Below, in pieces: positions 36,054-44,046 of a stretch of DNA of 64,000 nucleotides (its first letter is position 1; every line of letters begins with the position of its first letter). Under the pieces are notes generated by a model. The model saw nothing but the letters and a program-made list of their open reading frames with translations, did not search any database and was not told the DNA's origin. Source of the DNA: Pseudonocardia benzenivorans CB1190. GTDB lineage: Bacteria; Actinomycetota; Actinomycetes; Mycobacteriales; Pseudonocardiaceae. A program made the translations under genes and the position numbers. Location: the NCBI RefSeq assembly GCF_000196675.2, contig NC_015312.1, positions 2,604,001-2,668,000 on the forward strand, read 5' to 3'.

Positions 36054-37016
36054 TCACCGAGCCGGGTCGGCCACCCGGGTCCCGTCGCCGAGCGGCCGCC
36101 CGCCGACCGGTTCCGGCGTGCGACCCGGCTCGGCCGCCCGCGGGCGCGGTGACGGCCGGAACGTCGGCGCGGCCGTCACCGGCGCACCGTCCGCGGCAGT
36201 CGGCGAGCCGGGCCCGGGGGCGTCACCCGGCGCGTCGCCCGCGCCACTCGGCGAGCCGGTCTCGGGGGCGTCTCCGGGCGCGTCGTCGGCGGCAGCGTCA
36301 CGCGGCGCGTCGTCCTGCGGAGGTCCCGCCGACACCACGTCCTCCTCCGGGACTGCGGCCGGTGCCGCGCCGCCGCCGTGCCCGGCGGGTGACCGCTCCG
36401 CGCGGCGACGGTCGCGCCGGTTCAGCAGCGCCACGCCGGCGGCCGCCAGGAGCAGGCCGCCGACGCCCGCGATCGCCAGCCAGGTGACCCGCGGGATGCC
36501 GGTCGGGGCGCCGGTGCCCGTCGCGGGCTCGGCCAGGACCAGCGAGAACGGGCCCGAGAGCTGCTCGGTGAGCGGCGTGGCGGCCTGCACCAGCGCCGTG
36601 AGGGCGGTCTCGGCCGCGCGCGGGTCGGTCGTCGTCGCCGTCAGGTTGATCTGCGACGTCCCCGCCACCGGCGTCGCGGTCACGGCCAGCGCCGTGGCCG
36701 GCACGCCCGCGGCCTGCGCGGCGGGTCCGACCCAGCGCGGCGCCGCCAGGACGGCCGCGGCGACCTTGGACCCGCGCAGGTCGTAGAGCGACTCCCAGGC
36801 CGACGGCACGTCCTCCGGCGCGGTCGTGGCGGCGGGGACGAGCACGACCTGTGCGGTCGCGCGGTACTCCTGGACGACGGGACCCAGCGCCAGTTGGGTA
36901 CCGACGACCGCGATCGCGGCCACGACGAGCGCGGCCGCGACGGTGGTCAGGCGCCGCGACGGCCGGAGCCGTGGCATCCGCCCGGCGGCCGTGGGCGCAA
37001 CGGCGGTGTCCTCCAT
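36054..37016 (-). CDS. Wzz/Lyz-like chain-length or polysaccharide membrane protein
   Basis: 320 residues. TM segment 1 (LTTVAAALVVAAIAVVGTQL, about 24-45), an external domain of about 130 residues beginning YRATAQVVLVPAATTAPED, TM segment 2 (TWLAIAGVGGLLLAAAGVAL) and a long acidic proline/alanine/aspartate-rich cytoplasmic tail. The two-TM layout with YxATAxVxLVP after TM1 is that of Wzz/polysaccharide co-polymerases, but there is no tyrosine kinase domain. A paralogue is at 45901-46566. The ATG follows TACCCT by 7 bases, so the mRNA is probably leaderless. Confidence 0.65.
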   Translation of the reverse strand: MEDTAVAPTAAGRMPRLRPSRRLTTVAAALVVAAIAVVGTQLALGPVVQEYRATAQVVLVPAATTAPEDVPSAWESLYDLRGSKVAAAVLAAPRWVGPAAQAAGVPATALAVTATPVAGTSQINLTATTTDPRAAETALTALVQAATPLTEQLSGPFSLVLAEPATGTGAPTGIPRVTWLAIAGVGGLLLAAAGVALLNRRDRRRAERSPAGHGGGAAPAAVPEEDVVSAGPPQDDAPRDAAADDAPGDAPETGSPSGAGDAPGDAPGPGSPTAADGAPVTAAPTFRPSPRPRAAEPGRTPEPVGGRPLGDGTRVADPAR

Positions 37017-37023
37017 GTGTCCG

Positions 37024-37029
37024 AGGGTA
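37024..37029 (-). promoter_or_regulatory. -10 element TACCCT for leaderless Wzz-like mRNA
   Basis: TACCCT on the minus strand is separated from the ATG at 37016 by 7 bases, which supports this start over the long upstream frame. Confidence 0.5.
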
Positions 37030-37420
37030 GGAACCGAACGGTCTGGTGTGGGGCGAAGTCGAGCAAGAGGTCGGCAAAAACGCTCGACGGGGTGGCGTTG
37101 CAGGTGCGCCTGTCCGGTTCGCGCGGTTCCCGGCAGTCCTGCCGGGGGTGACGTCGCGTCCACGTGCGAGCACGGAGGGCCACGACATCGTCCGAGGCGG
37201 GCGACGAAGACGGGCATTCCGGACGTTCTCGGCGGATCTGACGAGAGGATGTTTGTGACGGTCCGCAGCCGAGGTAGCCCGAACGTGTCGGACAGGGCCG
37301 CACATCGCAGCAGCGATCGTTGCGCCGGTCCGGCCGCCGTGCCCGCGGAGCTCCCGACCGCGGGCGCGCACCGCGGGTCCGTCCACTGGGGAGTCGGCTG
37401 ACCGCGCGGCACCGGCGGCG

Positions 37421-37448
37421 GGTGGCAGGAGTCGGGGACCCTGCCACC
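37421..37448 (-). terminator. Hairpin downstream of the 65-residue membrane protein gene
   Basis: GGTGGCAGG (37421-37429) pairs perfectly with CCTGCCACC (37440-37448) around a 10-base loop, 7 bases past the stop of the minus-strand gene at 37456. Its position supports that gene being real. Confidence 0.55.
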
Positions 37449-37455
37449 TGCCGCG

Positions 37456-37653
37456 TCAGGTCCGTGTGCGCAACCGGGACCGGGTGTGCCCCCGGGGCCT
37501 GCGCAGCGCGCGGCGGGTGTCGACGAGCGCGACCGCGGGCTGGCGACCCGTCACGCGCACCGAGTGCCGGGCCCGCCGTCGGGTGAGCTGGACGAGCACG
37601 GACAGCACGAGAGCGACGCCCACCACCAGGAGCGCCACGAGCTGGAACGTCAT
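37456..37653 (-). CDS. Small single-pass membrane protein
   Basis: 65 residues: one hydrophobic segment at the N-terminus (MTFQLVALLVVGVALVLSVL) followed by a strongly basic tail (QLTRRRARHSV, RRALRRPRGHTRSRLR). This is a plausible small membrane anchor with a cytoplasmic nucleic-acid- or lipid-binding tail. I do not recognise a family. Support is the clean hydrophobic/basic division, the ATG, and the terminator hairpin just downstream. Confidence 0.5.
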   Translation of the reverse strand: MTFQLVALLVVGVALVLSVLVQLTRRRARHSVRVTGRQPAVALVDTRRALRRPRGHTRSRLRTRT

Positions 37654-37780
37654 CGCTGGTCTACCCCGCTCGGTCCGGTGACACGACGCCAGGACGTTCG
37701 CCCGTTGTCGTCGCGCCGTTACCACCTGTGGACGTCGCTCCCGCACGGTGCGGGCGCCGCCGGTCTGAGAGGGTGCTGAG

Positions 37781-38908
37781 GTGGCGGCACATCTGTCGGG
37801 CGTCGGCCTGACGCCCTTCGGTGTCCGGCCCGGCCGGTCCGCGCTGCAGTGGCAGGCCGAGGGCGCCCGCGCGGCGCTCGACGACACAGGCCTGCGCCCG
37901 CGCGACGTCGACGCCGTGCTCTGCGGATACGCCACGACGCTCGGCCACCTGATGCCCGCCGACCTGCTCGCCGAGCGGCTCGGGGTGCGGCCGGCCATCG
38001 CGGCGGGGACCAGCGTCGGCGGTGCGACCGGCCTGGCGATGGTCGCCGCCGCGGTCCGGCTCGTCCGGGCCGGTGACGCGCGGGCCGTACTCGTCGTCGG
38101 CGGGGAGGACCGGGCGTCCGGGCGCTCGCGCGACGACGCCACCCGCACTCTCGCCCAGGTCGGGCACGCCGAGCAGGAGATCCCGCTCGGCGGGACCGTG
38201 CCGGCGTACTACGCGCTGCTCGCGTCGTCGTACCTGCACCGCCACGGCCTGGGCCCGGAGGCGCTCGCCCCCCTGGCCGTGACGATGCGCCGGCACGCCG
38301 GTGCGCACCCCGGCGCGCAGTTCCGGGAGCCCCTCACGGTCGACGACGTCCTCACGTCGCGACCGGTCGCCGAGCCGCTGCGGCTGCTCGACTGCTGCCC
38401 GGTCTCCGACGGCGGCGCCGCGCTCGTCGTCACCGCGGCGGGTGGGCCGCGCTCGGTGCGGGTGACCGGGGTGGGGGAGGGGCACCGCCACCAGCATCTC
38501 ACCGAGGCCGACGAGGCGGCCTTCGGCGCGCGCGACGCCGCGGACCGCGCGCTGGCCGACGCGGGCCGCGATCTCGCCGACGTCGACCATCTCGGGGTCT
38601 ACGACAGCTTCACGATCACGCTCGCTCTGTTGCTGGAGGAGATCGGGATCAGCGCGCCGGGCCGCGCGGGTGCCGACGCCGCCGCCGGCCGGTTCGACCG
38701 CACCGGCCCGTTGCCGCTCAACACCCACGGCGGCCTGCTCTCCTACGGGCACTGCGGCGTCGGGGGCGGGCTGGCGCACGTCGTCGAGGCCGTGACCCAG
38801 CTGCGCGGCGAGGCGGGCGAGCGCGTCGCCCGGGCGACGACCGCCCTCGTCCACGGCGACGGGGGCGTCATGTCCGCGCACGTCAGTGCCGTGCTGGAGG
38901 CACCGTGA
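37781..38908 (+). CDS. Thiolase-like protein (acetyl-CoA acetyltransferase-related, DUF35 partner)
   Basis: 375 residues with the SCP2-thiolase fold: LQWQAEGARAALDDTGLRPR, AVLVVGGEDRASGR, PLNTHGGLLSYGHCGVGGGL. The nucleophilic cysteine usually in a NACASG-type motif is absent: the region reads GTSVGGATGLAM. His and Cys in the C-terminal GHCG motif are kept. So it may be a non-condensing or CoA-binding scaffold. It overlaps the DUF35 gene by 4 bases, a pair seen in archaeal HMG-CoA synthesis and in actinobacterial steroid side-chain degradation (Ltp-type), where DUF35 proteins bind CoA substrates. Confidence 0.82.
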   Translation: MAAHLSGVGLTPFGVRPGRSALQWQAEGARAALDDTGLRPRDVDAVLCGYATTLGHLMPADLLAERLGVRPAIAAGTSVGGATGLAMVAAAVRLVRAGDARAVLVVGGEDRASGRSRDDATRTLAQVGHAEQEIPLGGTVPAYYALLASSYLHRHGLGPEALAPLAVTMRRHAGAHPGAQFREPLTVDDVLTSRPVAEPLRLLDCCPVSDGGAALVVTAAGGPRSVRVTGVGEGHRHQHLTEADEAAFGARDAADRALADAGRDLADVDHLGVYDSFTITLALLLEEIGISAPGRAGADAAAGRFDRTGPLPLNTHGGLLSYGHCGVGGGLAHVVEAVTQLRGEAGERVARATTALVHGDGGVMSAHVSAVLEAP

Positions 38909-39210
38909 CGCCCGATCTCCACGCGTGTGCACCCTGCGGGCATCGCTGGTACCTGCGCCGCGAGGCCTGTCCGCGGTGCGGCTCGCAGCGGGTGTCGACG
39001 GCCCCGGCGTCCGGCCCCGGGACCGTCGCCGCGGTGACGGTCGTGCACCGCGCCCCGCGCGAGGGCCACCCGCCGACACCGTTCGGGCTCTGCCTCGTCG
39101 ACCTCGCCGAGGGTGTGCGCGTGATGTGCCGCTGCGAGCCGGGCCTCGCTCCCGGTGCCGAGGTGCGGGTCGCGATCGAGGGCGGCCTGGCCTGGGCCCG
39201 GCGCTCGTGA
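38905..39210 (+). CDS. DUF35 / Zn-ribbon OB-fold acyl-CoA-binding protein
   Basis: 101 residues. Zinc ribbon with CAPCG and CPRCG knuckles (HACAPCGHRWYLRREACPRCG), then an OB fold (GTVAAVTVVHRAPREGHPPT, FGLCLVDLAEGVRVMC). GTGA overlap with the thiolase-like gene. It is the expected partner of SCP2-type thiolases and lyases. Its stop codon lies inside a 42-bp perfect palindrome. Confidence 0.87.
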   Translation: MTPDLHACAPCGHRWYLRREACPRCGSQRVSTAPASGPGTVAAVTVVHRAPREGHPPTPFGLCLVDLAEGVRVMCRCEPGLAPGAEVRVAIEGGLAWARRS

Positions 39211-39247
39211 GTGGCGATGGTCGCCCGGGCGACCATCGCCACTCACG
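39206..39247. terminator. 42-bp perfect palindrome between convergent genes, likely bidirectional terminator
   Basis: The two 21-base halves meet at CCC|GGG (centre 39226/39227) without a loop or mismatch. It contains the stop TGA of the DUF35 gene and ends 3 bases before the BKACE stop on the other strand. In RNA it would form a very strong hairpin for both genes; as DNA it could also extrude as a cruciform. A related GTGAGTG start occurs at 63976-63984. Confidence 0.8.
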
Positions 39248-39249
39248 GG

Positions 39250-40167
39250 TCACGCGCCGCGCAGCCCCAGGAACTCGCGGGCCTCGGCCGGGGTGGCGGG
39301 TGTGCGGTCGAACAGCCCCGCCAGCTCGACGACCTTGGTGACGAGGTCGGCGTTCGACTTCGCCTGCTCCCCGCGGCGGACCCGCAGGTTGTCCTCCAGC
39401 CCGACCCGCAGGTTCCCGCCCATGACCAGCGCCAGGGCCGCGACCTGGTACTGGCCCGGGTAGCCGATCCCGGCCGCCGACCAGGTGAACCCGCCGACGC
39501 CGAAGAGCCGCTCCGCGGTGCGCACCATGTGCACGAGCTGGTCGGCCTCGACGGCGTTGGCGCCCAGCACCCCCAGCACGAACTGCAGGTTGAACGGCGC
39601 CTCCAGGACGCCGTCGGCCACGAGCCGCCGGATGTTGTAGAGCTGGCCGACGTCGTAGATCTCGATCTCCGGCCGGGTCCGCGCCTCCTTCATCAGCCCG
39701 GCCAGGTACTCCATGTCGGAGAACGTGTTGCGGAAGACGTAGTCGCGGGTGCCCTCCAGGTACTCCCGTTCCCAGTCCTGGAAGTCGAGGTCGCGACGCG
39801 CCACCGGGTAGAGCCCGAAGTTGAAGCTGCCGGCGTTGAACGTCGCCATCTCGGGCTTCAGGTGCGGGACGACGGCCGCCCGCTCGGTGATCGTCATGCC
39901 CCGCCCGCCGCCCGTCGTGGGCTGCAGGACGGCGTCGGTGCGCTCACGCAACCCCTCGACGACGCGGGTGAACAGCTCGACGTCCTGCACGGGCCGCCCG
40001 GTCGACTCCTCCCGGACGTGGATGTGCAGGACGGCCGCGCCCGCCTCGGCCGCGGCGACCCCCTCCTCGATGATCTGCGCCACCGTGACCGGGATCGCCG
40101 GGCTCTGCGCCGGGACCGTCATCCCGCCGGTGAGCGCACACGTGACGATGACCTTGCCGGAGTCCAT
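39250..40167 (-). CDS. BKACE (beta-keto acid cleavage) family enzyme
   Basis: 305 residues, DUF849/BKACE. Signature VIVTCALTGGMTVPAQSPAI at the N-terminus, zinc ligands in AAVLHIHVREESTGRP, PTTGGGRGMT and the C-terminal GLEDNLRVRRGEQAKSN. The family cleaves a beta-keto acid with acetyl-CoA, giving acetoacetate and a CoA ester (Kce, 3-keto-5-aminohexanoate cleavage, is the prototype). It is the last gene of the GntR-molybdenum hydroxylase operon, 11 bases after the cyclase gene. Substrate is unknown; context suggests a product of heterocycle opening. Confidence 0.88.
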   Translation of the reverse strand: MDSGKVIVTCALTGGMTVPAQSPAIPVTVAQIIEEGVAAAEAGAAVLHIHVREESTGRPVQDVELFTRVVEGLRERTDAVLQPTTGGGRGMTITERAAVVPHLKPEMATFNAGSFNFGLYPVARRDLDFQDWEREYLEGTRDYVFRNTFSDMEYLAGLMKEARTRPEIEIYDVGQLYNIRRLVADGVLEAPFNLQFVLGVLGANAVEADQLVHMVRTAERLFGVGGFTWSAAGIGYPGQYQVAALALVMGGNLRVGLEDNLRVRRGEQAKSNADLVTKVVELAGLFDRTPATPAEAREFLGLRGA

Positions 40168-40178
40168 TCGTTCCCCTC

Positions 40179-41078
40179 CTAGACGACCGCGAGCGGGTCG
40201 ACCATCGACCCGGTCGCCCCGGCGATCTTCAGTGGCAGCGCGACGAAGAGGAACTCGTACACCCGGGCCGCGGCGAGCTCCTCCAGGTCGAGGCTCTCCA
40301 TGATGTAGACACCGTTGTCCACCAGGAGGTGGACGTGCACCGGCTGCGGGTTGGCGGGCGAACCTGGATCCGGCGCGGGCTGGACCTCGAAGGTCTCGGT
40401 GTCGCTGCCCGCGGCGATCACCCCGCGCTCGGTGAGCATCCGGGCCACCGAGATGTCCGGGCCCGGCGTGAGGTGCTCGGCCATCCGGGCCCGGTCGGGC
40501 CACAGCCCCATGTAGCCGGTGCGGAACAGCACGACGTCCCACTGCCCGATCGTCACCCCCTGCGCCGCGCAGATGTCCTCGACCTCCGCGGCGTCGACGG
40601 CCGCGCCCGCGGGCAGGCAGTCCACCCCGCGGTGCGCGGCCAGGTCGAGCAGCACACCGCGGGTGAACATCGCCGGCATGCTCGACGCGTCGCCGACGGT
40701 GGGGCCGAAGTCGCCCAGGTGCTCGGCGGCGTTCGCCCCGCCGTACCAGCGATGTTCGTCGCCGATGGTGATGTGCGCCAGCGCGTCGACGTGGGCGCCG
40801 GAGTGGACGGTCCCGGAGACGACCTCGGTCATGCAGCCCAGGCCGACCTCGTTGGGGTGCGGCGCCCACAGGTTCTCGCCGGCCTGGTGCAGCCCCTGCG
40901 GGGTGCGGTAGCTCAGCACCTGGAACTGCGGGTGGCCCGGGAACAACGGCATCCCGGGGAACCGCGTCGCGGCCAGCGAGAACGACCGGCCCGTGCGGAC
41001 CAGGCCCGCCGCCCGGGCCCGCACCGCGTCGGGGACGTCGGCGGCGGGCCCGGCGGCAGGCGGGCGGGTGGTGGTCAC
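40179..41078 (-). CDS. Cyclase-superfamily metal-dependent hydrolase
   Basis: 299 residues. The metal-binding motif HSGAHVDALAHI (family form HxGTHxDxPxH), with DVVLFRTGYMGLW and VHVHLLVDNGVYIMESLDLE later. Family members include kynurenine formamidase and isatin hydrolase, which open an amide or lactam. The GTG at 41078 overlaps the molybdenum hydroxylase stop (GTGA). A second, distinct cyclase-family gene is at 52488. Lactam opening after ring hydroxylation is a sensible role. Confidence 0.87.
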   Translation of the reverse strand: MTTTRPPAAGPAADVPDAVRARAAGLVRTGRSFSLAATRFPGMPLFPGHPQFQVLSYRTPQGLHQAGENLWAPHPNEVGLGCMTEVVSGTVHSGAHVDALAHITIGDEHRWYGGANAAEHLGDFGPTVGDASSMPAMFTRGVLLDLAAHRGVDCLPAGAAVDAAEVEDICAAQGVTIGQWDVVLFRTGYMGLWPDRARMAEHLTPGPDISVARMLTERGVIAAGSDTETFEVQPAPDPGSPANPQPVHVHLLVDNGVYIMESLDLEELAAARVYEFLFVALPLKIAGATGSMVDPLAVV

Positions 41079-43525
41079 GGACGGCCCTCCCGCGCGTCCG
41101 TGACCATGCCGACGACGCGCTCGGGCGTCATCGGCAGCTCGTCCACCCACACCCCGAGCGGCTTGAGCGCGTCGTCGACCGCACTCGCGATCGCGGTCGG
41201 CGCGACGAGCCGCCCGCCCTCACCGGCACCCTTGACGCCGTACTCGGTGAACGGTGACGGCGTCTCCAGGTGCTCGACGACGATCTCGGGCACCTCGTGC
41301 ATGCTCGGCACCAGGTACTCGCGGAAGGTCGGGGTGTCCAGCGCCCCGTCCTCGCCGTAGCGGTACTCCTCCATCAGCGCCGCGCCGATGCCCTGCACGA
41401 TCCCGCCGACGATCTGCCCCTCGACGAGCGTCGGGTTCATCACCGTCCCGCAGTCGTTGACCGCGTAGTAGGCGCGCAGCGTCACCACGCCGGTCTCCGG
41501 GTCGACCTCCACGATCGGGATGTGGCAGGCGTGGGACACCATCGGGTAGAAGGCGCCCATGTCCTTGCGGTCGGCCGACGGCGGCGTCGAGTAGGGGTGG
41601 TCGTAGGTGTGCACCGCGACCAGGCCGCTGGACTCGTCCTCGGGTGTGTCGTGGAAGAACAGGTGCGCGCGCATCCCGATGTCGGCCATCGACATCGACG
41701 TGCCCGGCGCACCCTTGGCGCGAAAGGTGCCGTCGACGCACTCGACGTCGGCGGGGTCCATCTCCATCGCGTGTGCGGCGATCCGGATCATCTTGTCCCG
41801 GATGGTCCGCGCGGCGCCGCGGGTCGCGCCGGACAGCATGATCGTGAGCCGGCTGCCGCCCGGGCCCGCCGACATCGCCCCGGTCGTCGAGTCGGCGTAG
41901 GTGACCGACACGTCGGCGGGGTCGATGCCGAACTCCTCGGCGACGACCTGGCTGACGACGGTCTCCGGGCTGTTGCCCCACAACGGGCAGCCGACCTCGA
42001 CCCGGACCCCGCCCATGGCGTCGACGTCCATCTTGACGCTCTCGGGCGTGCTCGTCGCGGGCAGCGGCGGGTTGTCGTAGAGGAACCACCACTCCGAGGC
42101 GTTGTAGCCGGTGCGCTCCTGGCAGGTCGCGAGCCCGATTCCCAGGTACCGGCCCTCGGCGCGCAGCCGCTCCTGCTCGGCGCGCCAGTCGTCGATCCCG
42201 GCGAGCTCGAGCGCCTTGTCGAGCACGGCCGCGTAGTTGCCGGAGTCGTAGACGTTGCCCGGCGGGGTCTTGAACGGGAACTGGTCGGGCCGGATGAAGT
42301 TGCGCCGCCGGATCTCGGCACGGTCGATGCCCAGCTGCTCGGCCGCCTTGTCGACGAGCCGCTCCAGCACGAAGTTGCCGGGGTCGGCGCCGGCGCCGCG
42401 GAAGAAGCCCTGCTGGACCTTGTTGGTGAGCACGCACGACACGTCGTAGCGCAGGCTGCTGATCCGGTAGGGGCCGGTGGGTTGGGCCATCGCGTTGCCG
42501 TGCTGGCCGTGCGCGAACTGGAAGTAGGCGCCGTAGTCGTCGATGATCCGCAGGGTCAGCCCGAGCATCTCGCCGTCCTCGGCCAGGGCCAGCTCGGCGT
42601 CGTAGATGCGGTCGCAGCCCACGTTGTCGTTGGCGGCGATGTTGTCGACCCGGTCCTCGAGGTACTGCACGGGCCGGCCGGTGGCCTTCGACAGCGCGCC
42701 GGCGATCGCGAGCACCTTGGTGATGAAGTGCTTGCTGCCGAAGCTGCCGCCGACGGCGCACGGGATCATCCGCAGCCGGTTCGTCGACACGCCGAGCATC
42801 CCGGCGAACGCCCACGGCAGGAAGTTGTGGAAGTTCGAGTTCGAGTACACGGTCATCGACTTGTCGAACGGGTCCCACGACGCGACCGCGCCCGCGGTCT
42901 CCATCGGCTGCGCGCCCATCCGGTGCCAGCGCGCCCGGGTGCGCACGACGGTGTGCGCGCGGGCCAGGTCGCCCTCGACGTCGCCGAAGTCGAGAGTGCG
43001 GTGGAACGCGACGTTCGAGTCGAGCGTCTCGTGGATCCGCGTCGCGTCCGGGGCCATCGCGGCCTCGGGATCGACGACGGCCGGCAGCACCTCGTACTCG
43101 ACGCGGATCGCGGCGCACGCGTCCTCGGCGATGTAGCGGTCGGTCGCGGCGACGATCGCGACCGCCTCGCCGGGGTACCGCACGCGCTCGATCGCGACCG
43201 CGGTCTGCGGCACCGGTTCGGCGCAGAACGCGGGCATCGGGTTGACCAGCTCGGCGGCCTGCGCACCGGTCAGCACGGCGGCCACACCCGGGATCGCCTC
43301 GGCCGCGCTGGTGTCGATGGAGACGATCCGGGCGTGGGCGTGGGGGCTGCGCAGCACCGCGCCGTGGAGCATGCCGGGCAGCGTGACGTCGCCGACGAAC
43401 GTGGCGCGCCCGGCCAGCAGCTTCGGGTCCTCCTTGCGCGGGACGCTGCGCCCGACCCAGCGGCGCTCGCCCTCGCGGGGGGAGCCGGTGGTGGCGGTCG
43501 TCGGACGGTCCTCGACGGTGCTCAT
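41075..43525 (-). CDS. Molybdenum hydroxylase large subunit (xanthine dehydrogenase/CoxL family)
   Basis: 816 residues. RKEDPKLLAGRATFVGDVTL and GMLHGAVLRSPHAHARI begin the aldehyde-oxidase a/b hammerhead domain. The Mo-pterin domains follow, with active-loop GFFRGAGADPGNF and the catalytic Glu in KGAGEGGRLVAPTAI. The form I CO dehydrogenase loop AYRCSFR is missing, so CO oxidation is not expected; a water-derived hydroxylation of a heterocycle or aldehyde is. ATG at 43525; MSTVEDRPTT. It overlaps the small subunit gene (ATGA) and the cyclase gene (GTGA). Confidence 0.9.
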   Translation of the reverse strand: MSTVEDRPTTATTGSPREGERRWVGRSVPRKEDPKLLAGRATFVGDVTLPGMLHGAVLRSPHAHARIVSIDTSAAEAIPGVAAVLTGAQAAELVNPMPAFCAEPVPQTAVAIERVRYPGEAVAIVAATDRYIAEDACAAIRVEYEVLPAVVDPEAAMAPDATRIHETLDSNVAFHRTLDFGDVEGDLARAHTVVRTRARWHRMGAQPMETAGAVASWDPFDKSMTVYSNSNFHNFLPWAFAGMLGVSTNRLRMIPCAVGGSFGSKHFITKVLAIAGALSKATGRPVQYLEDRVDNIAANDNVGCDRIYDAELALAEDGEMLGLTLRIIDDYGAYFQFAHGQHGNAMAQPTGPYRISSLRYDVSCVLTNKVQQGFFRGAGADPGNFVLERLVDKAAEQLGIDRAEIRRRNFIRPDQFPFKTPPGNVYDSGNYAAVLDKALELAGIDDWRAEQERLRAEGRYLGIGLATCQERTGYNASEWWFLYDNPPLPATSTPESVKMDVDAMGGVRVEVGCPLWGNSPETVVSQVVAEEFGIDPADVSVTYADSTTGAMSAGPGGSRLTIMLSGATRGAARTIRDKMIRIAAHAMEMDPADVECVDGTFRAKGAPGTSMSMADIGMRAHLFFHDTPEDESSGLVAVHTYDHPYSTPPSADRKDMGAFYPMVSHACHIPIVEVDPETGVVTLRAYYAVNDCGTVMNPTLVEGQIVGGIVQGIGAALMEEYRYGEDGALDTPTFREYLVPSMHEVPEIVVEHLETPSPFTEYGVKGAGEGGRLVAPTAIASAVDDALKPLGVWVDELPMTPERVVGMVTDAREGRP

Positions 43526-44046
43526 ACCTGCGCTCCGTTCCGCTCCGCGGCCAGCGCCCGGCCCGCCGCGCACACCGACTTCACGATGTTCTGGTATCCG
43601 GTGCAGCGGCACAGGTTGCCGCCCAACGCCTCCCGCACGTCGTCGGGATCCGGCTCGGTGGTGCGTTCGAGCAGCTCACAGGTGCCCATCAGCATTCCCG
43701 GGGTGCAGAAGCCGCACTGCAGGCCGTGGTTCTCGTGGAACGCCCGCTGGATCGGGTGCAGGCTGCCGTCGACGCCGCCGAGCGACTCGACGGTCCGCAC
43801 GGTGGCGCCGTCGAGCTGCGCGGCGAACACCAGACAGGACCGGGTGGCCGTGCCGTCGACGAGGACGGTGCACGAGCCGCACACACCCTGCTCGCAGCCC
43901 AGGTGGGTGCCGGTGAGCCCGAGGTCGCCGCGCAGCAGGTCGGCCAGCAGGGTGCGCGGCTCGACCAGCAGGTCGTGCGACGTGCCGTTGACCGTGAGGC
44001 GGACGCGGACCTTCTCGGGCGCCGCGGTCGAGGTCGTCTCAGACAT
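43522..44046 (-). CDS. Molybdenum hydroxylase [2Fe-2S] small subunit (CoxS-like)
   Basis: 174 residues with two [2Fe-2S] clusters: plant-ferredoxin type CEQGVCGSCTVLVDG plus Cys in RSCLVFA, and the helical type CGFCTPGM with CRCTGYQNI. It carries electrons from the Mo site to the FAD subunit. Overlaps with both neighbours show the three subunits are produced together. Confidence 0.93.
   Translation of the reverse strand: MSETTSTAAPEKVRVRLTVNGTSHDLLVEPRTLLADLLRGDLGLTGTHLGCEQGVCGSCTVLVDGTATRSCLVFAAQLDGATVRTVESLGGVDGSLHPIQRAFHENHGLQCGFCTPGMLMGTCELLERTTEPDPDDVREALGGNLCRCTGYQNIVKSVCAAGRALAAERNGAQV

Larger units (their letters stand above)
37017..37455. other. 439-base gap without a recognised gene
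   Basis: The left end has the -10 TACCCT (minus, 37024-37029) for the Wzz-like gene. A hairpin CCCGGCA-GTCC-TGCCGGG lies at 37129-37146. The right end (37421-37448) is a 9-bp stem that looks like a terminator for the small gene at 37456. Between about 37150 and 37400 I see nothing that codes, and the base composition is slightly less extreme than the neighbours. Confidence 0.4.
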
